Positions 52,780 to 64,000 of a DNA stretch of 64,000 bases are shown piece after piece (within the stretch, counting starts at the first letter, position 1; each line of letters starts with the position of its first letter). The position numbers were made by a program, and so were the translations under genes. The stretch is from Serinus canaria. Lineage: Eukaryota; Chordata; Aves; Passeriformes; Fringillidae. The stretch is taken from NCBI RefSeq assembly GCF_022539315.1, contig NC_066315.1, positions 22,233,649 to 22,297,648 on the forward strand, read 5' to 3'. The notes under the pieces are model-generated. The model saw only the letters and a program-made list of their open reading frames with translations. It ran no database searches and was not told the DNA's origin.

Positions 52780-54229
52780 GGCCTGGCAGGTGCTCTCCAT
52801 GCAGGGAAACGGGGCACCACTGGCACTTATTTACATGCCTCAGGACATCAGCACTCCTACTCTGACACTACTATGCTGGATAATCACTTTGGCATCATCG
52901 TTGCTGCCATGGCACAAGGAGCTGTTTGCTCTGTGAACCACATGCAATCACACAAACCCCTGTCCATGGGGGCTCACTAGGGTCCATTATTACCAGCAGA
53001 CACCTTTGTTTTATTAGATTCTCCTCAAAAAGGTTGATGTCAGATAGATGTCAGGCTCATCGTGGGTGGCCATGCACTCACCAGTGAATAAAAGGGGAAG
53101 GTTATCCTGCCAGTCCAAGTGCTCCAGCCAGGCTGGACACTGCCACGTGCCCTGCTTGGCCCATGGCTAGAGACAGCAGGGAAGGAAGGCTATAAATGAG
53201 GCCATCTGTGTCTACCTTGGCAAGACTGCCTGGGGCCCAAGCACTTTGGTTATTAAAATGTCCTGTTTTGACTCCTCTAAAACACTTTAATCTTTACTCC
53301 CTTTACAAAGTCTTTTTTTTTTGACTGCAAACCATGTCCTACATTTTGTCCTCCAGCCTTATAGCTGGCTTACCTTTCTAACCACCTCCAAATGCCAGAT
53401 TGTCACCTTTTGCATTAACATTAACTATTCAGGCAAAACAAGTAAAACTTTCCTGGATTTGGGGTGATTTTTTTTCTTTTCTTCCATCGGACCAAAGTGA
53501 TAGAATAGTCTGTTTCTATGCACCCCTGACTGAAATATGTTAGAAACCAGTCTTCTTCCTGGGATGAAGTCAAAATATGCAGAGTCTATAGTGAGGCATT
53601 ATCTTCAAAGAGGCCACCCATGTTTTCCAGGGTAAGCTTTTTACTGTTAAAGAGCACTGACAGAAAGCTGAGAAGGAATGCTACTAAAACCTTCAGCGTC
53701 CACTCAGAATAAAAGTATTTTAAAGACATTTTTTTAGGAGTGCCCTGGCACTGATGGCTCAGAGAAATATCGTTAAAAAAACAGCTGAAACAGTTGTTGT
53801 TACAGTAAACATGAATTAAGTCTAATAGCATTCTGCCCTCCATTTCAGGCCTTGAGTGCTCTCTACAGGTCAATAAAACATCCCCTTTATTATAGTCTGT
53901 CAAATAATGCAGACAATGCAGGTGAAAGGTTGTCAAATAAGTAAAGAGAAATGTTGTGCAAAGCAAGTACACAAGAAGAAACCAAAGGCACATGACCATA
54001 TGTGCTCCTGACTGGCTTTGCTTCCCAAGCATTGTGCAAAGCTGCCGTGGCTCCTCCTGCCCTGGTGATGGAGTTATCCTCTCAGACTCTCTCAGAGCTA
54101 CAAACCACACAGCTGGGCTTCACATCACAGTCACAGACCAGTGGCAGCACCACCTAGGCAATGCCTGTGGCTATCATGTTGGTATTTAAAGGAACCTGTG
54201 AGCTGCCCACCTGTGGGTGAGGCAGTATC
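52780..54229. other. Unassigned sequence
   Basis: The segment is moderately GC-richer. It contains a 174-codon open frame on - (53586-54110) with two hydrophobic stretches, but no family resemblance or splice context. I cannot assign it. Confidence 0.4.
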
Positions 54230-55800
54230 ACGGGATGGCTCAGGCTGGAAGGGGCTGGAAAGAAACTTCTAGTCCAACCTGCTCAAAATCAAGGTTCCTC
54301 TGCAGGAGCTTCCTGTCTTTGAGGGAGTCAACAGCTCTCCACAGTTATATCTTTTCAAAATTTGCTTAGTATCCCTTTCAGTCCTGCATACAAGTCATTT
54401 ATGAAGACGTTGAAGAGCACAGGGCCTAATCCATTAAAATTATAAATTCTTAGTTTTATATGTATAGGATGTTGTTTCTTTTTGCATATGAATAAAATTA
54501 TGACTTCAGTCCCACTGTCTGTCATTCTCCTACCATGCAACACTGTGAGGCACATCTGTTCATCTTCAGAATAACCTCTCTGGAAGCTTTAGGTAACAGC
54601 TATTTTGTTTCTCAAACATCTATTTGGTTTCTTTCCCCAGGCTGAGCAAACCTTGAGCTCATAGCCTCTCCTCACAAGCCAAATATTCAAATCCCCAGCC
54701 TTCTTGGGTGCCCTTTGTTGAACTCCCAGGTTTCTTTGTGCCTGCCTGATATTGAAGGGCCCCACACTGGCCTCAGCAATTAGGATGTGGTCTAAAGAGG
54801 GCTGAGCAGAAGGGGTGATCACTTCCTTGGATGTAACACCTGTGCTGCTGTTTGTGTAGCCCAGGATGCTGTTGATCCCTGATACTGATAGGGTCATGGG
54901 GACTGGTGCAGCTCCTCCCTGCCACAGCCTCCAAGACTGTGTCTGCAGAGCTGCCCTTGCACAGTCAATCCACAGCATGTAGCATTGTCATGGGAGTGGG
55001 AGGCTTAATCCCAGTTAATCCCAGCCCAGCCAGGCTGGGCTTCCCATTTGCCCATGCTGAAGTGCATGAGGTTTCCACCAGGCCATTCCCCCAAGTGCTC
55101 CTCTTCCCCCCTTCTCCAGGTTATTGATAAAGATGCAGGACAGGTCCCAGGATATAACCCTGTAGTGCTTCACTTCTGCAGATTCTGCTTCACTAACACA
55201 GGTTTTTACCAAGCTGGTTTTCCATCAGTTCAGACTGTAAAGCCATAGTTTCAATAAAAAAATACCATGAGAGACTCTTTTGGAGAAGAGTCTCTTTTCA
55301 GTCCCTTATTAAGCTCATTCTAAACAACATTCACTGTTTCCCCCTCGTCCACAACCCAGTCACTTTGTCATAGAAGAGCTGCTTGGGCCAAGTCTACACT
55401 TGGCACATCTGTGATGACTGGTCCCAAATAAAACTTCCTTTGTGCACTCAGGAGCATGCTCCAAGGGGACACACTCCATGATGTTTCTATCAAAAGGAGA
55501 ATGATAAATTTGGGTTGGTCATAGGATTTTCTTTTTGACCTGTTTTTAAGATGATAATAATATTTGCTGTTTTCAGGGTCTCCCCATCCTTCTCAGTCAT
55601 GATTGAAAGGACCTGTGCAATGATACCAGATAGGGCTCCCAGTAGCCTTGCCCAGGTTGGAGATGTGAGGTGAATTTATGGAGCTCTTGCTGAAGCTGAC
55701 AGGTAAAGTGTCAGTCTCCTCTTCTGATGGGCTCTCAGAGCCACCAGTCCTTATGTTAATGCAGGTTTTATGAAAGCAGTACAAAGTTTTGCTGCATCTG
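54230..55800 (-). mobile_element. Old, rearranged CR1 LINE material, sense -
   Basis: The left edge (54230-54295) is the CR1 3' terminal region in reverse. It is followed at once by reverse-complement RT words (GAGGGAGTCAACAGCTC; TTTATGAAGACGTTGAAGAGCACAGGGCC at about 54400), so an internal part is missing. From about 54640 a second, more diverged CR1-like stretch reads in reverse through the FSLEK-like region, the 'GGATGTGGTC..' region and 'TGCTGAAGTGCATGAGGTT'. It continues through 'GGTTATTGATAAAGATG' to an ORF2 region near 55730. A block at about 54425-54555 does not look like CR1 and may be a later insertion or deleted-out sequence. All reading frames are broken. Confidence 0.75.
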
Positions 55801-58800
55801 CCTCAGGAATACTTTCTACAGAAGTTCCCTTTCAGAAATAACCCACATTGAACCTGAACCATATGAACAATAGGAAAGGAGTCATAATAAATTTAGAGGG
55901 GGCAAGAATTGATAGGAGCCACTGCAAGAGTCTCTGACTGCCTTCTGGAATGATTATGTGGAGAACATACTGATGTGGTGCTTGCAGGGCCAGAGGGTAA
56001 CACCTGGCATGTACATGTGATTAATGGGAAAGCATTTTTTGTTTGCTTGCAGAGAGCAAATTTCACAAGTGCTCATTGATGAGTGCTTGTCAAGGTGTGG
56101 TTATGACATTATCACACCTCAGTGCTGCACCCCTATGCTTTGGTTAAGGAATGATGGGGAGAGGGAAAGGAAAGAAGTGACAGCACAGAGGAGACAGCAG
56201 GTTCCAAGCTTGTTTGTGGGAGGAGGTTTTGTCCCAATAACTCTTCAGAAATTTCTCTCTCTAAGCTGTTCCAGACAGAGTCTTTCTGGATCCCTCAGCT
56301 GAGCTTTCCTCCATCCAAACACTGCTAAACTTGTCAGGGCATTGCTTGTAAGAAGCTGGATAGATCTAATAAAAATACAACCGAAGTAACTGATTAAATC
56401 CATCCACTTAGGCCTCACAGATACAGCTTTGGAGATGATTACATTTGTTGTGTAAGCTAGAATTTGATACTACAATTTCACAAAGTCTTGTACTTTTGTT
56501 TCAATTTGATGAACCAGATACTATTTATTGGAAAATTATACTAAGAAGTTTTTCATCAGACTGATTCTAGCAGGCTTTTATTAGGAAGCAGTAGAAAAAG
56601 AGAGGTCCTATAAAGCAGAGAATGTTGTAAAATCATGGATTTAAATGGTTTTGAAGTAATTGGGAGATTTTTTCCACCAAGGAAGTAGTAGAATGATAAA
56701 TTAGTAAAAAAAAATCAAATACCCAGCAGCCTTCAGGAAAAAAAAAAGTAAAAATATAATGATTTAAACTGTACATAGAGTAATAAGTGTGCACTTGAAG
56801 TCGCTGGGGAAATTCTGCCTCTGCTTTATGGCAGTATAGAATTTCCAAACATTCCCTTTCTTGTGAAAAGGCATTTTTTCTGAATTACTGCACGAGTGAC
56901 TCCTGGGGTATGAGTAGAAGCCTCTATGATTCAGCAGAAATGTTCTGGCAATTTAAGAGTAAATACAACAGAAAGCTGACTTTCTTCCAGAAGGGCTGCT
57001 TTGATTTCACTATAGACTGGAACTTTGTTCAAGTAAAAACACCCTCTTTCTGCCTCTTCCACCAGTATCATTGTCTGAGAGGGTGTGTTATCTGAGGACT
57101 TACTCTAAAGGAATGATACTTTCAGAGTTTTGGATTATCAAAGTGGTTTTTATGCCTGAAAACACAACCATCACTTGAAGGAAAATTAGTTCCTCTGTAT
57201 AGTGCTAGGGTAGCTATACTGCATTGTCAGCTGGAGTGAGCTGTATGCTGATTTACACCTGCTGAGTCCTTAATTTGCCAAAATACTCATAGAACCATGC
57301 CCAGAAGCCCTACAGACTTTTTAAAATCTGACATAAACTAATTTCCAAAAAGTTACTCTTCCTGCTACAGCTCTCTCTGGGTGTCACCAACACAGACAAC
57401 ACCTTTACAAAAGGAAGAGATCATCCCCAGGGTATATTTTTCCAAGGAGCCCAGGCTCTTTTCTCTGCTCAACCATATTGCACCATGCATATGTTGCAAA
57501 TGCTTTTCACTATTTTCTCTTCCCATACCATCACTGGACTCTGTAAAATAAAATCTATTGAAAAGTAATGAAAGTTCACAAGAAGGATGAAATGTGGAAT
57601 CAAACTAAATAACAAAGTTTGTACTCATTTAATTGCAGTAGCAAACAGTAGGACAGAAAATAGCAGTTTTTAAATTAGCCATGACAGAAAAAGCTCTTGG
57701 ATTTCTACCCTGGAAAACCCTTTGGAATTACCATCTTCTTAAGGTATTCTCTCTGTACATTGGAAAACCAGATGAGGTTGCATAGCCAGAGCTGAAATTG
57801 TCCTTCAAACAATTCTGCCAACAATTTGCAAAGCATAACCTCACAAATTTCTTTTCTGAAAGTTCTCTCTTTGCAGTAGGCATTTCAAGCCACATGCCCA
57901 TATAAAACTAGGTAAAGCAGGATGTATATTAGGATGATCATCAGTTGAAACACATGCACCTGCCAGAAATTCCTCTTAGCATTTTTTTACAGAAGAGAGC
58001 CAAGACAGTTTCTGTAATTTAAATTACTTGAAGCCAGTATGAAGTTGATGATTTTTCAGACTCCAGAGAGGGTTAAATTGAATTGGATGGTACCCATTAC
58101 TTGAGGAACATGATAACAGAATTCCAAGAAATCCCTCATATAAATAATTCTTAAACACAGTTAACACTAGCAGAAACTTTCAGGCAAAATATTTCTTTTT
58201 GTCGTAATCCAGTGAAAAAATGGAACTGAGGCGTTATAACAGAAACAGAAAAAACAATAAGCCACTTAATTTTCTAGACTGGAGAAAACTGAAAATATTC
58301 AGAATCATTGACTTGCCTGAAAAAAGAATAGCATATGTGTACCAAAATCTGAATTTCAAAGCGAGTTTTCTCTGGAGTTTTTAAAAAATACATAACATAC
58401 TATCTGAAGTTCACAGGGATGGACCCAATGGAACTGGAAATGCTATTAGTCCAAATGCTTTTCCTTCTCTCCCCAGACCTCAACTGTCCTAAGCAAACAA
58501 TCAAAATATTTGACTTCTTGCCATGATGTTATCAAGATTCCCAAAGACTGAAAAGTTTCCACAGGTAGAAAAAAAATCCAGTTGCACTGACCAAAAAAAA
58601 CCCCAAAGAAATGGATGGTGATATAAATATCCCACTATGAGACAAAGCCAATAAAAAGCACATAAGGTTAGGGAGTAATCTACCCAGCTAAAACTTCTCT
58701 TTGCATTTCCAAAGTATCCATTCATCTGCTCTCAAGTATCTGGTGTTGCTTATTATTGGAGACAGAACGCCAACCTAGATAGTCTCATCAGTACTCCAAC

Positions 58801-61384
58801 TCTTACATGGATTTCAATATTTCATGACTTTTTCCTATAGGGACATTAGAACATTACAGCAATCTTTATTAGCAAATATTTTTGACAAGCTACTTGGCAC
58901 TACAGGATGAAAAGTGAGAAAAGTTTCCTCCTATTGTCAGGATGCCTTCATCTGATACTTCAAAAGAATAGACACATTATATATTTATATTAATCTTATG
59001 TTGAAAAAATAAGCTTATAAATAAAACTTAGTTTATTATCTCAATAACAAACTAGAGTAACTCAATTAACTGGCTACTGCATTCATCTAACTTAATTCTG
59101 CAAACTGAAATATATCAAAATGCTGTAACTGGAAAATCTTTTTGTTACTCCTTACTGGGTGACTGCAACTAGAGAATGAGCCTCACTACATCTCAGTCTG
59201 GAATCTCAGCAGACAATCCACTGCCCATACTATTGGGGATACCTGGATTAATGCCATCAGGTACTGTAGCTGTCTCTAATATGTAAAGTCTCCTATGTGA
59301 CTGGAACATAAATTCTCATAACAAAAGAGAAGACAAATACATCTTTCAAAAGAAAAGGCTCATAATACTTTGACCTTGGTTCTGACAGGAAGTATTTCAG
59401 TAATAAGGATCTATGTTTTCCTCTGTGTGCTATAATCATGACTCACAGTAATTTTGGCTCTTCCTAAGGCACTGTCTTTGGACCCCAAATCCTCTAGCAA
59501 TTTCATGCAAAATGAGACCAATTTAAGAGGATATAGTAGGAGCACTTCCTCTTAGGAAAAGTGAATCTGAGTTGGACTTTCCTCTGGCAAGGAGGAAATG
59601 TTCATGTGTTACATTCTGAATCATACAGGAAAGTTTACAGAAACTAGATTTCCATGGACAAACTGGGAAGGTCCTTTCATAGATTATTTTAATAGAAGTA
59701 AAAAAGTTTAAATTGAGAGAATTTAAAACACAAGTCTAGTCTGTGTCCTGGGTTGTATGAATTTAACATCAAACAAAGCGTATAAAGAGTTTATCAGCAG
59801 ATTTAGTAACTGGTCTTTCCAGTGTAAAATAACCCAGTTTGCCCAAGGTTGGCTTCTAAATGAGCCATTACCAAGCAGGAAAGAAATCTTAAAATTATTG
59901 TTTGCTGAAATTTACACCCATTAACTTCATGCTCAGTGACTGGTAAATAGGAAAGCAGGAATGATAAAGAAATACATAGAGGATTAAACTGAAAGCATCA
60001 TTGTGTTACTGCAATGTACCCACATCTTAAATGTTGCATGAAGTTCTTGGCAAACCTCTTCTAAAAACTTGATAGTGGAGTTAGAAAAGGACAGAGAAAG
60101 GCAACAAAGACTATTAGATTTGTGGAATACATTCTACATTACATGAAAGTGTAAATACAAGGACTTTATGGTTTTAAAAAGCCAGTGAAGAGGATATGAT
60201 GTAGCTTAATAGAATTAGGAATTCTTGGGAGAAGGTCATTTACTGTTCCTCAGAGTACATGGGAGAAATGGAAATCAGCCCTTTTAAAATCATCAGGTGG
60301 CAAATTTAAAATAAGAACTACATTTTTCATATGAATCTATTTAAATTGGAAGCACATTGCCACTGACTTTTCGCAGAATCCCTCAGAGTCACAGCATAAA
60401 TGGTTCAAAATACATAAAACCAATTTATAGAAGTTAAGGTCATTAGTAGCTTTTGAAAACAGTGTTCTAAATGCTATCTCAAGCTCAAGCAGGTCTTTAA
60501 CTGCTGATTGCCTAAATACATTTTTAAAATATGTAAAGGTCACCTTATTATTATTTGAGTGCTCTGATCTGGTAATGTGCTCTAAATGTGTGCATTTTAT
60601 TGATCTTCCATTCAAAGATACATATTAATCACTAGTCATGACAACACTGAGTTAGTTCTGAGCATACACAGGTACCTGGAGAACTTTAAATTTGAAAAAT
60701 AGAGACAGTTCCTCAATAAAACAGTATCTTATTTATTAAGCCTCTTCATACAGTCACTTGAAGCATCCTAGTCATATATTAGGTATCACAGGTCTTTTTA
60801 ATAGTGAGATTGAGGGAGCCGATTTTAGTTCAAAAGAAATCTGCAAACTCTCCATGAGTAAAAACAACAACAATAACAACAATGACAAAAAACAACCCCA
60901 AACAATTAACTCAAAAAGCACACAAAGTCCTAGATATTTCCACTGAACAAACTAACTATATACATGGTTTCACTTTTTTTGTGCTAAGTTCATTGTTTCT
61001 TTACCAAATGTTAAGAACGGTGACATTCATTAATACCAACTTTATAAGGGCTTTCTTTCCTCTACTTTCTAATGATGCCCCCCTGTAATAAACTTATCAA
61101 AGCTTATTCCTTGTGAAAAAAATTTAAGCTTCTCTATTGATAGATTTTTCTCTCTTTACTTGAAGAAAATCCAGTCCTTAAAATCATCTCACGGAAAAAA
61201 AAAAAGTATCTCACTAATATAGTTCAACTTCCTCTGCAGTTGAAGCTGATATTTGTTTTTACAAAACAGAAGGATCACCTCCAGGCGCGAGATACAGCAT
61301 CCTGAAATACAATTCAAACACATGCTTATCTAGAAAATAAAAAATTTATTGGAAGAAAGTTTTATATATTTTCTTAAAAGAAAA
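55801..61384. other. Gene-poor AT-rich sequence
   Basis: No gene, recognised transposon or RNA gene was seen. A short AAC-rich simple repeat lies at about 60864-60886. Open frames of 60-90 codons on both strands look like chance. Confidence 0.6.
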
Positions 61385-62040
61385 TAAAACAGAAAATCTC
61401 AGAGTCACAGCAATTCTTTCCTCATCTAGAGCCAGCTTCCCAGTGCTTCATGCAGATTTTGCGTATCTCCAAGGATGAAGACCCTACTGCCTTTCTGGAC
61501 AACATGTGCCAGTGCTTGATCACCCTCAGCAAAATAAGTCTTGTCTTATGTTTTAACCATTCTTCTTTGTTTCCATTTGTGACCACTGCCTCTTGTCCTG
61601 TCACTGGACACCACTGAGAAGAGGATCTCTCTGTCTTCTGTACTCTCCTCTATCTACACAGTGTTGCCCTTCCTGCTGAACCCTCCCTGCTGTCTCACCT
61701 GCTCTTTGCACATCAGATGCTGCAGTCCCTTTAAAATATTTGTCACCCTTTGTTGATCTTGTTCCAGGGTGTCCATGTCTTCCTGGCAGTGAGGAGCTCA
61801 GAACTGGAGTTAGGACTCCAGGTGCCTTTCTCTAGTGTGGAACAGACAGGAGCAATCACCTTCCTTTACTTCTAGCGATGCTTTTCCTGATGCAGTCCAG
61901 GAGGCTGCTGGCTTTCTTTGCTGCAAAAGCACATTCCTTGCTCATGTTCAATTTGGTGTCCAACAGCACTCCTGGGCCTCTTCTTCAAAGCTGCTTTTCA
62001 GCTGTCTGGCCCAAGACAGATGAAGGGACTGTATTTTAAT
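61385..62040 (-). mobile_element. CR1 LINE fragment, sense -
   Basis: Read on + it follows a reversed CR1 C-terminal ORF2 and 3' part: TCTCCAAGGATG..GAC, 'TGCCAGTGCTTGATCACCCTCA', 'CTCTTGTCCTGTCACTGGACACCACTGAGAAGAG', 'GATGCTGCAGTCCC', 'CCAGGGTGTCCATGTCTTCC', 'GAACTGGAGTTAGGACTCCAGGTG', 'GGCTTTCTTTGCTGCAA..GCACATTCC' and 'CTCATGTTCAA'. Divergence is clear but the order is complete over about 650 bases. The 3' terminal repeat is not clear at the left edge. Confidence 0.88.
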
Positions 62041-64000
62041 TGAATCACAAGATAAAGTTGGCCAGAAAATGGGATTTCAAGACACTGTGGAAAAATTTAA
62101 GGAGAAAAAGTAGTAGAAAAGAGAGAAGACAAGGAAAAAGGAAGGATAAAGTCCACACAATCCTGTTCTATTCTTCTTCTGAAACACAAAATAAAAATTA
62201 TTCTTCTTCCTAGATGTTCATCCTTTTTGATCTGAATGTGCATCTCATACTGTTAATTTCTTACCAGCTTCTGCTTTATTAATCTATTTCTGGATGTTTT
62301 CTGTTCTCAAATCATGTTATTTCCTCTTCCACTACTAATTTATCTGCAAGTTATTTTTTCCCTCCCAAGCTGTAGAGTGAGTTCTGTGATTTTTGTCATC
62401 ATATCTAATATTTTTCCTTCCACTGCTTTTTTCATTCCCATTAATTCTAAACTGTTGTAGCACTGGTCTGTGCCTCTCTGCCCCTTAATGTGATGCTCTG
62501 GCAATGGACATTCCATCTCTGATGCAGACTATTTGATACAAATCTTTTTCTTCTTTCCTGAAAAGATCTGGTAACTTTTGCTAGGAAAAAGTTATGTTGA
62601 AAATATTATATGTTATACTAAAAAATGCTCATGGTTTAGTGTTTTCTTTCTGTAGGTAGGTTTCTGGGTGGGTGAGTAGCAAAGATTACAAACTTCTCCA
62701 AAATATTTGATCCTGCCACAGTCTTCTCCAACTGCACAAGTTTTTTTGTACTTTAAGCTCTTCCTGCCCTCTTCTCAGTGTGTTTTGCTCAGGATTTGCC
62801 TATTCACTACCCAGTTCTGTGGGGTGAAGTCAGGGGAGAAGGGTCTATGATAGATCTGGTTTTTTGCTTCTGACCTAACTTTTGTGTTCACATGAGCTGT
62901 CTCTCCAAACCATCCAGTGCTTACAGGGAATCAAAATGTTTTCCTTTCCATGAAAACCTAGAGGGACAAGGACATAGAATGTCTTGCAGTCAGATAGTAG
63001 ATCATATTATCTGCTGGAGAAAATAATAAATTCTGACTATTTCCAACAAATTTTACCACAAAACAGCTGGGGTTTGTTCCCCCTTTGTTCCTGTATATAA
63101 TACAAGCATAATGTTTCCAATAGAATTGAAAAAAGACGGTGTAATGACATTATAGCTTCATTCATGCAAATGCTCATCACCATAACTGAAAAAATCTCCA
63201 TGAAAATGACCAGCAAGAGGACAGTCCGGGAACCAGCACTTTGAGACACAGGGTGGGGAATAATTTATCCAAAGGCACACAACAATACTGTCAGAACATG
63301 AAGATATGCAGACCCTAACCTCCTAGAAGTTCTGTCTTAATATAGATAATAGCAAAATAAGTCAGAGACTTGTCTGCAATCACATCTCATCCATGAGTGG
63401 CATTCCTCTGTGGGAGAGCCAGTTCTGTCAGAGAACAGTCCTACAAATGTCACTGCATTCAGAATATTGCAACTCATCACACTAGAAAAATTATCAGTTG
63501 GGAGCTTCTTAAAGCATGCACAGATACATACTATTTTCCCCCAGTCTGCTTTCTTAATTTCCTTTTTTTTCCTAATGTAGTCAGGCATAGGAAACCCTGA
63601 AAATCTGGTAGATAGAAATACAAGGTTAGATATAATTTAGAATACAATGGATGAAATATTTGAAATCTCTCACTTAATATTATAGTGGCTTATAGCAAAA
63701 TTGAAAAAAAATTGAGATAACACTTGATGAACATTGTGCTATCCATATAATGGTTCTTAGATTGCCATCTAACAAATCAAGCTGATGAACTGGAAATAAG
63801 TTCATAATAGAAAATATTATATAGATTCTGGTTCCTGAAGGCAAAATAACCAGAGAGGTTGAAATATAATCTCCTACAAAAGATTGTAGATGGGCCAGAC
63901 ATAGGTAACTTTGAAATACATTTACAGTATTTCTTGGCTTATCAGATTTCCTCTTACAAATATAAATTATACCAACATTTCAAGCAATAGTGAAAAATCT
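62041..64000. other. Gene-poor sequence to window end
   Basis: I recognise no gene, element or RNA in this stretch. Confidence 0.6.

Noticed and set aside
53586..54110. 174-codon open - frame with two hydrophobic segments
   Set aside because: No family resemblance, no splice signals, and no second line of evidence.

Overview
This is an AT-rich vertebrate nuclear window, most probably from a bird. The evidence for a bird is several CR1 LINE fragments with typical avian 3' ends, a solo LTR of an avian endogenous retrovirus type, and a ZNF804B coding sequence close to other vertebrate copies. I cannot place the order or species from the sequence. There are no bacterial operons, CRISPR arrays or tRNA/rRNA genes.

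The one gene I can name is ZNF804B on the + strand. Bases 1-14076 are the 3' part of intron 2. Exon 3 is 14077-14207, intron 3 is 14208-16767, and the large last exon is 16768-20437. Together they encode about 1266 residues in an intact frame. The first exons, with the single C2H2 zinc finger, lie to the left of the window. Intron 3 appears to be a GC-AG intron: the only join that keeps the frame and restores the family sequence uses a GCAAGT donor. The 3' UTR has a double poly(A) hexamer 38 bases after the stop and another strong candidate at about 24.07 kb.

Downstream on the same strand, about 24.3-33.6 kb, there is a set of short coding-like segments with splice sites on both sides. Their frames continue across several junctions, but two are broken by in-frame TGA codons. 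I read this as a decayed, or unusually spliced, multi-exon gene that I cannot identify. It is the most interesting item in the window and is inference, not established.

The rest, about 33.6-64 kb, is gene-poor. It holds CR1 copies at 36.1, 39.3-41.3, 54.2-55.8 and 61.4-62.0 kb, with smaller ones at 3.3 and 26.5 kb. It also holds the solo LTR at 38.2-38.8 kb, a few simple repeats and several inverted repeats. The best inverted repeat is a perfect 34-bp hairpin at 32331-32403. Many open frames of 60-190 codons look like chance and are not annotated.
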